Assembly (NCBI GenBank): GCA_947494695.1
Contig: CANLWB010000004.1
Location: 413,086-477,085 of the forward strand
DNA from: an uncultured Flavobacteriaceae bacterium
GTDB lineage: Bacteria; Bacteroidota; Bacteroidia; Flavobacteriales; Flavobacteriaceae
Reading direction: 5' to 3'
DNA: 64,000 bases
Numbering within the stretch: the first letter of the stretch is position 1; every line of letters begins with the position of its first letter. Both the position numbers and the translations under genes were made by a program. Under the pieces are notes generated by a model, which did no database searches, had not been told where the DNA came from, and saw nothing but the letters and a program-made list of their open reading frames with translations. Shown piece by piece: positions 9,127-18,132 of this stretch.

Positions 9127-10772
9127 AAAAGCTTGTAAGTAATATAAAATACGAATTTTTTCCTTCGGTAATAATGATGTTGCTAGCGTTCAATTGTGGT
9201 GATACAGATGCAAATTTGGATAATTCCACTAAAGTTACTTCTAGAAAAACGATTAATGATAGTTCAATAAAAGTAGCCACAGAAGAGAAACTTGTACTGG
9301 TTGAAAACCTTTTTGATAGCATAGCCTTTACTACGATCGACTGGATTTTAACAGATAGAGTCAAATATGAAACACCTAATGTGAAACCTAATTTAAAAGA
9401 GCTAAGGCTAGGTAGCTATAAAGACGTTATAAATAACTCTAAGGTTATAATGTTTATAGATAGTATGATAGCACATCGAGACCGTACGATATTAGAAGCT
9501 GAAAAAACAGAAATTAAACTTAAACCAGCAGTTAATGAGTTTTTGAAAAGTGATTTGTATAAGAAGAAGATTTTAAAGACCAACTCCGATTCGTTAAAAC
9601 TTAATGATATATCTGAAGAAGTCTATTTAAAAAATCTTAAGAAGGTAGATACTAAGGTCAATAAATTAATAGAGAAGGTTATTATTGAATTTGATAAAAA
9701 AGAAAAATCGATCGCTAAGCTTAAAAAAAAGAAGGAGGACCTTAAGGATGAACATGGTGGAATTATGGCATTTTTTAAAGACAAGGTTTGGTGGCTCTTA
9801 GGAGTGCTGATAATAAGTATACTACTCAATATTTATCAGTACATAACTGGCAGAAAGAAAAGCAAAACTAAAGAAAACAGCATTTCAAATAAGCAGGCCG
9901 AACCCGAGAGGGAGAACAATTACTTAAAAGCAAGTGCTGTAATCACACCACCTTCAAAACTAAGACCCTCTAAAGTTGAAGACATAATAACTGCAGAATA
10001 CGATAATTTGATGCAACTGTTTCAACGCAATTATCATAGAGATTGTACCGATTCGATATCAGGGAAAATGAATTCATTAAAGGAGGATGTACTTGAAGTG
10101 GCAAACTCAAAATCATTTAATGCTAAAGAAGACGTCTTAGAGTTTATAGAGCCTAAAAGAAAAACACATCATGCGACCTTGATAGATGAATTAAAGAATT
10201 GTATTGCTAAGGATAATTTACAACCACATTTAATGAATGTAATTGGAGTTCAGGATTTTATTCGAAAAGTTAATACTGAGATAATTTCAGAAGATGAAAT
10301 TCAAACAAAAATCAAACAACATGTAGAGACATTTATTTCAGAGTTTAATAGGACCACTATTGGTAAAACTCAATTGGATGCAGAAATAGTAAAATTAAAA
10401 GAGGATATATGGGGGACATTACAGAAAATGGTTCAAGACGGTCTTATTTATTATTTTCCATTTGCAGATACCGATGGTATTCTTAAAGATGATAAAAAGA
10501 CAAAAGAGATTGGTCGGGATAGTGCTATTCACTTGGTTATTAACCCCGATGACTTGTCGACAGCCACATTTACATTGTTATATGAACAAAATGAGATGAT
10601 GCGAGCTGGCATTATGAGTTATGATTCTTTTTTAATTCCTATTTGTGAATTAAAAGGTGAAGACTTTAATAGCGTAGGAACCAAAATAGAACAGATTGGT
10701 CCCGATGGGACTATGGAATTGGAAGATGGCCACTGGAAAGTGAAAAATAAATTGCCAATAAAAGTTGTTTAG
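9123..10772 (+). CDS. Membrane-anchored coiled-coil protein of the tubulin/actin operon
   Basis: 549 residues. Its start overlaps the stop of the actin-like gene (ATGA), indicating translational coupling. The N-terminus is a hydrophobic signal segment ending LAFNCGD, which may be a loose Bacteroidetes lipobox although the residue before Cys is Asn. Residues 40-215 are charged and helical (likely coiled coil, with a Lys/Glu-rich run before the membrane), and one strong transmembrane helix follows at about 222-242 (WWLLGVLIISILLNIYQYI). The remaining 300 residues would then face the cytoplasm, ending in a mixed alpha/beta domain (IHLVINPDDLSTATFTLLY). I do not recognise a family. The layout suggests a link between an extracytoplasmic coil and the cytoplasmic tubulin/actin components. 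Confidence 0.6.
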   Translation: MKKLVSNIKYEFFPSVIMMLLAFNCGDTDANLDNSTKVTSRKTINDSSIKVATEEKLVLVENLFDSIAFTTIDWILTDRVKYETPNVKPNLKELRLGSYKDVINNSKVIMFIDSMIAHRDRTILEAEKTEIKLKPAVNEFLKSDLYKKKILKTNSDSLKLNDISEEVYLKNLKKVDTKVNKLIEKVIIEFDKKEKSIAKLKKKKEDLKDEHGGIMAFFKDKVWWLLGVLIISILLNIYQYITGRKKSKTKENSISNKQAEPERENNYLKASAVITPPSKLRPSKVEDIITAEYDNLMQLFQRNYHRDCTDSISGKMNSLKEDVLEVANSKSFNAKEDVLEFIEPKRKTHHATLIDELKNCIAKDNLQPHLMNVIGVQDFIRKVNTEIISEDEIQTKIKQHVETFISEFNRTTIGKTQLDAEIVKLKEDIWGTLQKMVQDGLIYYFPFADTDGILKDDKKTKEIGRDSAIHLVINPDDLSTATFTLLYEQNEMMRAGIMSYDSFLIPICELKGEDFNSVGTKIEQIGPDGTMELEDGHWKVKNKLPIKVV

Positions 10773-10775
10773 ATT

Positions 10776-11621
10776 ATGGATTACCTTATCATTCCCTTGC
10801 TTATTTCTCATGTCATAGTTCTTATTTATATCAATAAATATATAAAGTCTTACCAGCTTAATAATCATAATTATATAGATGGCGAACTAAAAAAAATAAG
10901 TAAGCTTTTTTTTGAAAACTCAGAAGTAATAAACAATAATTTGAAAAAATTTGCCAAAAAATCGGCAACATCCTTAGAAAATCTTAGTGATAAAAATGAA
11001 AAGTTCATAGAAAAGCAAAAAGCCGATTTTAAAGACATAACTGCCTTTATAAAAAGTGATTATAAATCTTTAACCAATATGTTAGAGCATAATAATGACC
11101 TGTTAAAAATATTGCTTGAAAAAACAGATGAAAATATTACAAAAAACAAGGAGTTAAAACCTTTATTAGTAAATAGCAATGAGGAATTGGAGAAGGTGTA
11201 TGGGAAAATTAAAATGCTAATTACGAATTACGAAAAAAGTTTAAGCGATATTAAGGGAGAAATGGAGCAGTCGCTTTACAGCGTTGAAGCTATAATAGAG
11301 AGTAAAATAAAGCAACTGGCTGCCAATGGAGAAAAGACAATATTAGATTCAATAGAGCATAGTAAAACCACTATTACAAAAGTAACCGACGAAACGAATA
11401 ACGGTCTTAAAAAAGTTTTGCATGATAACCAGATTAAAATCCTTACAGAAAGAGTTGAAGTACTTGATGACGGGTTTAAAAAAGGGCTTGCTGAAATGCT
11501 AGAAAATATTTCTCAATTGGATGATATTTTCGCTAATAAATTCAAGGAGGTCTTAGGTTCAAGTAAAAAAGATAAAGGCAAAACCGCTTTTAATGATCTA
11601 AAAAAGTGGTTAAATAGTTAA
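10776..11621 (+). CDS. N-terminally anchored coiled-coil protein
   Basis: 281 residues. A single hydrophobic helix at residues 3-21 (YLIIPLLISHVIVLIYI) is followed by an almost uninterrupted helical, Lys/Glu/Asn-rich region with a heptad-like pattern, typical of a long coiled-coil rod on the cytoplasmic side. No catalytic motif is visible. It begins 3 bases after the preceding gene and ends 13 bases before the vWA membrane protein gene. Its likely role is structural, as a membrane-tethered rod or filament adaptor for the complex; this is inferred from shape and position. Confidence 0.6.
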   Translation: MDYLIIPLLISHVIVLIYINKYIKSYQLNNHNYIDGELKKISKLFFENSEVINNNLKKFAKKSATSLENLSDKNEKFIEKQKADFKDITAFIKSDYKSLTNMLEHNNDLLKILLEKTDENITKNKELKPLLVNSNEELEKVYGKIKMLITNYEKSLSDIKGEMEQSLYSVEAIIESKIKQLAANGEKTILDSIEHSKTTITKVTDETNNGLKKVLHDNQIKILTERVEVLDDGFKKGLAEMLENISQLDDIFANKFKEVLGSSKKDKGKTAFNDLKKWLNS

Positions 11622-11634
11622 ATCATCAGAGCTA

Positions 11635-13509
11635 ATGGGGATATTTTTTCTAGTTTTATTAATTCTTTTCTTATTTGTTTTTGGTCTTAAGCCAGTACCT
11701 ATATTAAATGCGATAGATGGCGTATTACCAAGATTACTATCCAAAATACTGGTACTATCGTTTGCTGTTATCACTTTTATTTTTGGAATTCATTCTGAGG
11801 TTTTTTCTAGTTATGATAAATACATTGTTAATCTGGAAAGTCAATATAACTGGTTATCTCCCATTGATATTATAAACTTTCCGTTTCACCAATACATTAT
11901 AAATACTAAAGGGGAATATCCAGAAAATATTATTGACTTTTCGGAAGGATTGAAAGAAAACTATCCAAAGAGAAAGATGGTTATTCTATTGGATAAAACA
12001 GGTTCTATTACCAATAATGAAAATGAAAAAGGAAAAAAAGAAATTAAAGAAGAGTTATTAGAATATTTAAAGGGAACAATAAATGGTTTTGCAGAAAAAC
12101 TAGACAATAAAAAAATTGAAATTCAAGACTTATACCTTCTCACCGCATTAGAAAAACTAACGAAGGAGGATGAAAAAGAAAAGACACATATAGAGGTCCT
12201 TATTTATGCTGGAACTGAAGGAAAAAGGCATTGTATCGAGAAGAAAGTTGATGAAATTTTTAACGGTGATATCGATGAGGATCGGAAAAAAAGAGACAGT
12301 GTTATTCTCAAATGTTTAACCGCCTTGACTACTTTGAATTCAGAGCAAAATCAACAGGAAATTAATAAAAGATATACGGATTTTCATGGGCTAGCCAATG
12401 CACTTAAACAACCAAGATTCCTTGGAGATGGTATGAAAAATTATGATCATTTGAGCTTCTTCATTTTAAGCGATTTTATACATGAGGAATCAGCTTCTCG
12501 TAAGAGTATTAAAGATGTCGAAAAAGCCTGGTCGGGAATGGGAAATTTAATATCTCAATTAAACTTAATTTTATTTGATAATTCTAAAAAAGAGGAAACT
12601 TTTAAGTACGTCTCAACTGAGGTAAAAGAAATATTTAAAAAGAATTTTAATCATTTATATTTTTTTGAGTTTGACGAATATTTGAGTAATAAATTGAGTA
12701 CAACAGAGAAAATAAACGTTATGTTTTCTAGCGTACATGATTCAAAAACTCCAAAACCGTTACTTGTTTATCATTCATGGAATAAACAAGAATATAAGTT
12801 TGATTATAAAGGGCTGGTAAAAATAATTAAAGAAAGAAGAACTCCCGAACTAATCTTTGGTTTTGCAAATAGAATAAGACCAGGAAATTATGTAAATCCA
12901 TATAACTATTTAACCATTAAAGAAAAAGGTGATGATAAAAATCTAGATAGAATTAAACTTTATAAGTATCAAAAAAGTAAACTGCCAGGAGGTGATGAAG
13001 AAAATTATGAGGTTACTTTTTTGGTAGATGAGGTTGAAAGTAAGAATTTTTTCTTAGAATTTACATATCCCAATATAGGTTATACGATGAGACATCCTAT
13101 AATTTTCAAGCCGGTACTCTCAAAAACCGCATGTGTTTACTTAATTATTATGTATTCTTTATTTATAATTACTTTTTTCCATATTAATTATTTCCATTTT
13201 CGCGCAATTGCTAGGCAGGATAAGGCAGTAATAACGAATATGTATAAGGTTCCATATCAAATTATATTTTTTTGTTTCCTAGGCATGGCTGCTTATTTAA
13301 CTTTAAATTTGATCTCTAATCTTTTTATATTAGGAGATAACATTCATTATGTATTAATAGTTCTAATAATATTATTTGTTGTATCTGGTATTATATTGAT
13401 AAATAAGCTTCAAAAGGAGGAAAAGGAAGAGAACGAAGGTGAGGATACATCAAAAACATCAAAACTGGTTAACGAAAAAATTAAGCCAGACTTACAAAAT
13501 GTCTATTAA
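11635..13509 (+). CDS. Membrane protein with von Willebrand A-like domain
   Basis: 624 residues. Two hydrophobic helices near the N-terminus (about 2-18 and 36-54) are followed by a soluble region with a vWA-type first strand and metal site, RKMVILLDKTGSIT (D120-K-T-G-S124, against the canonical DxSxS), and a later strand FFILSDFIHEE supplying a second Asp. The C-terminal part has three more hydrophobic helices (about 500-592) and a charged tail. This topology, with a vWA domain between membrane segments, recalls BatA/BatB-like proteins but the sequence is divergent. It is the last gene of the operon. A metal-dependent adhesion domain facing the periplasm could contact the vWA-like lipoprotein encoded by the first gene. 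The vWA call is by motif. Confidence 0.6.
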   Translation: MGIFFLVLLILFLFVFGLKPVPILNAIDGVLPRLLSKILVLSFAVITFIFGIHSEVFSSYDKYIVNLESQYNWLSPIDIINFPFHQYIINTKGEYPENIIDFSEGLKENYPKRKMVILLDKTGSITNNENEKGKKEIKEELLEYLKGTINGFAEKLDNKKIEIQDLYLLTALEKLTKEDEKEKTHIEVLIYAGTEGKRHCIEKKVDEIFNGDIDEDRKKRDSVILKCLTALTTLNSEQNQQEINKRYTDFHGLANALKQPRFLGDGMKNYDHLSFFILSDFIHEESASRKSIKDVEKAWSGMGNLISQLNLILFDNSKKEETFKYVSTEVKEIFKKNFNHLYFFEFDEYLSNKLSTTEKINVMFSSVHDSKTPKPLLVYHSWNKQEYKFDYKGLVKIIKERRTPELIFGFANRIRPGNYVNPYNYLTIKEKGDDKNLDRIKLYKYQKSKLPGGDEENYEVTFLVDEVESKNFFLEFTYPNIGYTMRHPIIFKPVLSKTACVYLIIMYSLFIITFFHINYFHFRAIARQDKAVITNMYKVPYQIIFFCFLGMAAYLTLNLISNLFILGDNIHYVLIVLIILFVVSGIILINKLQKEEKEENEGEDTSKTSKLVNEKIKPDLQNVY

Positions 13510-14167
13510 TTATATTACTGTTTTGTTAAGTGCTTTAAAATATTAATAATCTATAGTAATTAAATATTCTAATCCGACAATAAGCTAACGCAATCTTAAG
13601 GAATAATATATGAGATGGTATGCTCAAAATGTAATGGAATCAAATATTTAGAAGTCGTTCAGGGCGTCTGCGTCTCTTTAGCGGTGATGTTAGAATGTCA
13701 CATAGGTGCTAAAATAAAGTTAGGGAGTAGCTATTGTTTTAAAACTGGTCAGTCATTAAGCATGTTGTAAAACGAAATACCTTAGATAGGGCGTCTTTTC
13801 GTTTATTCCTTCTCTGAATGCGTAAGAAAATTAAATACGATATTTAAAAATCCATTTTGAGATGTCTAATACAACTTTTAGAAGAAGTGATTATAATATA
13901 AGCATGTTTGTATGACAAATGTTGCTTGTTAATACTATAAAACTTAATTATTACTTGAAATTTACACCAGTTAACCTGTAAACGAAAACATAGAATTCTC
14001 GAAAACTAATACCCCTATTTACATTATTCATACCCCAAAAGAGAATTATTAGAAGCCTCTTCTTTTCTTTTTTTAGTTATATTTTAGCCTATATTTAACC
14101 TGATGTGTATTTTTATTTCTAAGAAAAGATAATAAGCACCCAAAATAAAAAACCAATTCGTTCAAAA
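13510..14167. other. Intergenic region between the tubulin/actin operon and the sulfatase gene
   Basis: About 650 AT-rich bases. The only reading frame of note is the 51-codon ORF at 13615-13770, listed separately. I saw no clear hairpin terminator directly after 13509 and no promoter I would defend for the sulfatase gene. Confidence 0.4.
13615..13770 (+). CDS. Possible small Cys-rich protein (51 aa)
   Basis: A 51-residue frame starting ATG at 13615 and ending TAA at 13770, about 105 bases after the operon. It begins MVCSKCNGIKYLEV, with a CxxC pair like half of a zinc ribbon, and contains three further Cys. There is no strong ribosome-binding site. It could be a genuine small protein, a fragment of a larger zinc-binding protein or a chance frame. 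Its position after the tubulin/actin operon is the only context. Confidence 0.2.
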   Translation: MVCSKCNGIKYLEVVQGVCVSLAVMLECHIGAKIKLGSSYCFKTGQSLSML

Positions 14168-15733
14168 ATGAAGAAATTAATATTATTTTTTTTAAGCGCA
14201 CTTTTCCTTGTGAGTTGTGCAAAAACAAAAAAACAAGAAGCGATAAAAGGAGAACCGGTAAAAGAAAACATCTCGAAAAAGCCAAACATTATAGTTATTT
14301 ATTTAGATGATTTAGGTTATGGTGATTTAAGTGCTTATGGCGCAACAGAAATAAAAACGCCTCATATAGATGCTTTAGCAGATGGTGGATTGAGATTTAC
14401 TAACGGTTATGCCTCTTCGGCTACCTGTACACCAAGTAGATACGCCTTACTCACTGGCGTGTATCCCTGGAAGAATAAAAATGCTAAGATTTTACCTGGA
14501 ACAGCACCTCTAATTATAAGTACGGAACAACAAACGTTACCTAAAATGCTTAAAGCGGAAGGGTACGATACGGCTATTGTTGGTAAATGGCATTTAGGTT
14601 TAGGATCTGGTGCGGTTAATTGGAATGAAAAAGTAACTCCGGGACCAAATGAAGTTGGGTTTGATGAATCCTATATTTTGGCCGCCACTCAGGACCGAGT
14701 GCCAACAGTGTACATTAAAAATGGACATGTTGTAAATTTAGATCCCAATGACCCCATTGAAATTGACTATAAAAATAATTTTGAAGGCGAACCAACGGGA
14801 AAAGATAATCCTGAGTTGTTAACTATGAAATGGCATCATGGACATAACAGTAGTATTGTTAATGGCATTCCAAGAATAGGGTATATGAAAGGTGGAGAAG
14901 CTGCAAAATGGAGTGATATAGATATGGCCGATCATTTTTTAGAAAAGGCACAGGCCTATGTTAAAAGTCACAAAGAAAAACCATTTTTCTTGTATTACGC
15001 TATGCAGCAACCACATGTGCCACGCACACCACATCCAAGGTTTGCTGGTAAATCTGGGATGGGGCCAAGAGGAGATGTCATTTTAGAAGCAGATTGGTGT
15101 ATAGGAGAGTTTATTAAAACCTTAGAAGCTGAGGGAATTTTAGATGATACATTAATTGTTTTTTCAAGCGATAATGGGCCCGTTTTAAATGATGGATATT
15201 ATGATGACTCCGATACTAAAATTGGTAAGCACACACCGGCAGGCGTATTAAAAGGCGGAAAATACAGTTTGTTTGAAGCAGGAACGAGAGTCCCTTTTAT
15301 TACATATTGGAAAGGACACATACAACCAGGTGTTTCTAACGCTTTAGTATGTCAAATGGACGTATTAGCGTCGCTTGCTAAATTAATTGGTGTAGAAGAG
15401 AAGACCACGGACAGTAAGGAATTACTAGATGTTCTCTTGGGTAAAAGTGATAACGGGCGTGAAGATTTAATTATAGAAGCTACTTCCCGAACCGCTTTAC
15501 GAAGTGGAGATTGGCTATACATTCCGGCATATAAGGGGCCAGCAGTAAATACTCAGGTTAATATTGAGTTAGGTAACAGTGATGTGGCATTGCTGTATAA
15601 TTTAAAAGATGATTTGAGCCAAACAACAAACCTGTATGCGTCCAATCCTGAGAAAGCCAAAGAAATGCACGAGAAGTTTGTTAAACTTAGAGGAGATAAC
15701 TTTTCTAAAACTCAGCAATTGGAATTAAAATAA
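14168..15733 (+). CDS. Sulfatase (formylglycine-dependent, S1-type) lipoprotein
   Basis: 521 residues. A lipoprotein signal ends at Cys17 (LFLVSCAK). The mature protein begins with the sulfatase metal-binding strand NIIVIYLDDLGYGD (D47-D48), and the signature CTPSR at residues 87-91 marks Cys87 as the residue converted to formylglycine. GKWHLG, QPHVPRTPHPR and SSDNGP supply the remaining active-site and calcium-ligand motifs, all intact. Such enzymes hydrolyse sulfate esters, in marine Bacteroidetes usually from algal or animal sulfated glycans. No other carbohydrate-active gene or SusCD pair lies beside it, so the substrate is unknown. A maturase (FGE or anSME) must be encoded elsewhere. A convergent hairpin terminator follows. 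Confidence 0.92.
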   Translation: MKKLILFFLSALFLVSCAKTKKQEAIKGEPVKENISKKPNIIVIYLDDLGYGDLSAYGATEIKTPHIDALADGGLRFTNGYASSATCTPSRYALLTGVYPWKNKNAKILPGTAPLIISTEQQTLPKMLKAEGYDTAIVGKWHLGLGSGAVNWNEKVTPGPNEVGFDESYILAATQDRVPTVYIKNGHVVNLDPNDPIEIDYKNNFEGEPTGKDNPELLTMKWHHGHNSSIVNGIPRIGYMKGGEAAKWSDIDMADHFLEKAQAYVKSHKEKPFFLYYAMQQPHVPRTPHPRFAGKSGMGPRGDVILEADWCIGEFIKTLEAEGILDDTLIVFSSDNGPVLNDGYYDDSDTKIGKHTPAGVLKGGKYSLFEAGTRVPFITYWKGHIQPGVSNALVCQMDVLASLAKLIGVEEKTTDSKELLDVLLGKSDNGREDLIIEATSRTALRSGDWLYIPAYKGPAVNTQVNIELGNSDVALLYNLKDDLSQTTNLYASNPEKAKEMHEKFVKLRGDNFSKTQQLELK

Positions 15734-15768
15734 TTCAAAACCCAATAAATGGTTTGGTAAGTTTTAAG

Positions 15769-15802
15769 AATAACGGTTTAGGAATGCCCCTAAACCGTTA
15801 TT
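15769..15802. terminator. Bidirectional hairpin terminator between convergent genes
   Basis: A perfect 14-bp inverted repeat (15769-15782 with 15789-15802) around a 6-base loop. It lies between the stop of the sulfatase gene (+) and the stop of the membrane-protein gene (-), where a shared terminator is expected. Confidence 0.85.
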
Positions 15803-15821
15803 AGTTCAAGCATTACTGTAC

Positions 15822-16232
15822 TTAGTGCTTAGGATTACCATTTTTATAAATTAAACCCAGACAAATACCATATAGTCCAAATTGAAATGAAAGATAAAAT
15901 GTTTCCATTAAAATAAAGGATATTTCATCTTCAACGCTTTGTTTTGCTACAAAAGCTAGTACATGAGATGACCAAAAGAATAAACCTAATACCAGTACAT
16001 ATTTCATACTTTTTACAAACGATGCGCCCGAAAAGGATATAAAATTATACAAATAAGTAAGAAGAAAGCCTTGAATTAAAATGGTTAAGGTCCCAACGAT
16101 CATATTTGGTTCTCCTTTAAAATAACCAAACGCAATATACTGGTTTTCAAATAATACGATATGCCAGGTAACGGCTATAATAAATGTTATTATAGTATAG
16201 GCTAATGCACCTAAAATTATTTTTTTAGACAT
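15822..16232 (-). CDS. Small four-helix membrane protein
   Basis: 136 residues with four hydrophobic helices (about 5-28, 45-68, 80-98 and 106-130). A conserved-looking TWHIVLFE segment after helix 1 and the overall size recall small DUF1761-like membrane proteins, but I would not assign the family. It is the last gene of a minus-strand unit, 27 bases downstream of the NTF2-like gene and after the ECF sigma gene. Its function is unknown. Confidence 0.55.
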   Translation of the reverse strand: MSKKIILGALAYTIITFIIAVTWHIVLFENQYIAFGYFKGEPNMIVGTLTILIQGFLLTYLYNFISFSGASFVKSMKYVLVLGLFFWSSHVLAFVAKQSVEDEISFILMETFYLSFQFGLYGICLGLIYKNGNPKH

Positions 16233-16259
16233 GTTAAAAACATTTTGATAATCAATTTG

Positions 16260-16625
16260 TTATAGGTTGAATTCCTTTTTGTACTCGGTAGGATCATAAT
16301 AAATTTTCATTTTTTTGATTTTTCCACCTTCAATAGTATAAAATTCGGCAATGTCTAAATCGATAATTTTCCCCGATGGTGCCTCAATTTTAATAATAAC
16401 TTGAGTTGAAACTATAGTTTCGCCTGCAGTTATACTTAATAACTCATGTCCTCTTACCAGTTTACCAAACTCCATATGTAAATTAATATTTGCTTCTTTT
16501 CCCTCAACCGTGTCAACCGGTCCTTGAAAAGTTATATTTTCATCCATTAAATCCATCCATTCCGATGTTTGATTACTCATGGATTGCTGAAAAGCTTGTA
16601 AAATGTCTAATGCAGTTTGTTTCAT
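16260..16625 (-). CDS. NTF2-like / SnoaL-like small protein
   Basis: 121 residues. The N-terminal helix (ILQAFQQSMSNQ), the WMDLMDENITFQGP segment, the central strands and the closing IAEFYTIEGGKIKKMKIYYDP follow the cone-shaped NTF2/SnoaL fold (nuclear transport factor 2 superfamily). These small domains act as ligand-binding proteins, isomerases or cyclases; no catalytic residues can be assigned. It lies 64 bases downstream of the ECF sigma factor gene on the same strand, so it may be co-transcribed. Association of an SnoaL-like domain with ECF sigma factors is known in other bacteria, usually as a fusion. Confidence 0.75.
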   Translation of the reverse strand: MKQTALDILQAFQQSMSNQTSEWMDLMDENITFQGPVDTVEGKEANINLHMEFGKLVRGHELLSITAGETIVSTQVIIKIEAPSGKIIDLDIAEFYTIEGGKIKKMKIYYDPTEYKKEFNL

Positions 16626-16689
16626 TTTTAAATTTTTAATGATTAATACTATTTAGACAATTGGAAGGACCATTTCGGACGAAAAACCA

Positions 16690-17478
16690 TCAACTTTTTT
16701 CGTCTGTACCCCAACTTTCCAAATGTTCTAACAGGTAAGTGTTTAATATTGAGTTCTTAGCATGTAAGGGGTCAATGCCTCGTACAAGTTCTAATCTCAA
16801 GTTTAAAAGCTGTTCTTGATTACTAGATTCATTTTCCTTAACAAGTTTTAGTTGTTGTGCTTTTATATGTGCATCTTGATCTGGATTTAAAACACCTTTT
16901 AAGGTTGTACATTGGTCGCAAGTTCCTTTCTTATTTATAAAGGCACATCTGTTTTTAAAAATCCGAATCATATGTTTTCGGGCATCAGCTAGGGCATGTT
17001 TAACAACGCCCTCAGAGAACTGTGTGATTTCTATGATTTCAGATACTTTAAAGTAATAAACCTCTTTGAGCAACAAGCAGATTTGTTGTTTTAAGAGTAG
17101 GGTTTTATTTATACAATTAAAGCAATAGTTGATGTGTTCCTTAATCTCATAATTTCGTTCAGGAGTTTGTTCAAAAACGGCTCGCAATTGAGCAGATAAT
17201 TCGGTCGAATTGGTGTGTGCCTTGGCCCCTAAATCTTGTGCATTTTCATCCCATCTCTTTTGCTTGGATAGATGGTTTTTGGCAATATTTAAAGCAATAC
17301 TAAACACCCAGGTTTTAAATGAAGATTTCCCTTGAAAGGTATTTGATTTTTCAAAAACCTTAATATATGTATCCTGAATTACATCCTCGGTATCTTGCTT
17401 ATTTGTAAGTAACCTAAAGATAAACGATGACAATTCATTTTTAAAGTTTAGAAAATCGGTTTGATATTGCTCTGACAT
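16690..17478 (-). CDS. ECF-type RNA polymerase sigma factor with Cys-rich segment
   Basis: 262 residues. Region 2 is clear in residues 7-75 (NKQDTEDVIQDTYIKVFEK, then FKTWVFSIALNIAKNHL), and region 4 follows a linker (LLKQQICLLLKEVYYFKVSEIIEITQFSEGVVKHALADARKHM) as a helix-turn-helix for the -35 element. Behind it is a segment with clustered Cys (RCAFINKKGTCDQC), which could bind a metal or a redox signal, and then a helical tail. At 262 residues it is longer than a typical ECF factor of about 180. No anti-sigma gene is adjacent; downstream are an NTF2-like protein and a small membrane protein. The Cys segment might itself be the sensor, by analogy with ECF factors with C-terminal regulatory domains. 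Confidence 0.85.
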   Translation of the reverse strand: MSEQYQTDFLNFKNELSSFIFRLLTNKQDTEDVIQDTYIKVFEKSNTFQGKSSFKTWVFSIALNIAKNHLSKQKRWDENAQDLGAKAHTNSTELSAQLRAVFEQTPERNYEIKEHINYCFNCINKTLLLKQQICLLLKEVYYFKVSEIIEITQFSEGVVKHALADARKHMIRIFKNRCAFINKKGTCDQCTTLKGVLNPDQDAHIKAQQLKLVKENESSNQEQLLNLRLELVRGIDPLHAKNSILNTYLLEHLESWGTDEKS

Positions 17479-18112
17479 TTTATTACGTATTTATTTTAGA
17501 CCTAAGGAAGTGTGTTGTTTATTTTGAAGCCTAACTATATCAGTTATGCATAGTTTGAGGTTTTGAAGTTGAAAAGCTTAAGAATGAGAACGATGCCTGT
17601 GATCCGCTTTTATATTAATTGTTTTCTGTCAACTAATATACAAACTACAAGAGAATGGAAACAAAGGATTTTGTTTTTGTATTAAATATGATATGAAAAG
17701 TTTAACAATGGAGTCGTTATTTTTTAGCTTAAACTATTTTTTCAAACTCCCCTTTATAGTATGCTCGTTAGAGAATCTTTAATTCTAATTAAGGACTTAC
17801 TTGATAGCGACGAAAGCCTAAAATAAAGAGGAATCATTTCTTTTTTATTCGGAATAAAAAAAGAATAAACTTAACTGTAGCAAGAGTTTTGTGTGTTATA
17901 GGTTAATAATCAGTTGTTTGTTTACGTTTAATGAGTCTTCTTGAATTTTAAAAACTTAAAACTTTACAGAAACCTGAAATTTCACTGAAAACGGTGAATT
18001 TTCTGAAATCGATTTGATCTAATTTTGACCCTAACATAATTATCATTCTAGTTTCTATTTACAGAAAAAGGGATAATTAAAGGAGTCATGAATACTTTGG
18101 TATTAGAGAAAA
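17479..18112. other. Divergent intergenic region between the ECF sigma unit and the surface-protein operon
   Basis: About 630 AT-rich bases that must hold promoters for both directions. I did not find a convincing Bacteroidetes -33/-7 pair. A 14-codon ORF at 18088-18132 overlaps the start of the next gene and is listed separately. Confidence 0.4.
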
Positions 18113-18132
18113 ATGTCGATTACAGATTTTAA
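18088..18132 (+). promoter_or_regulatory. Possible 14-codon leader ORF overlapping the start of the barrel gene
   Basis: ATG at 18088 is preceded at 18081 by AGGAG, one of the better Shine-Dalgarno-like sites in the window, and the frame (MNTLVLEKNVDYRF) stops at 18132, beyond the ATG at 18113 of the barrel gene in another frame. It could couple translation to the downstream gene or be coincidental. Confidence 0.25.
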
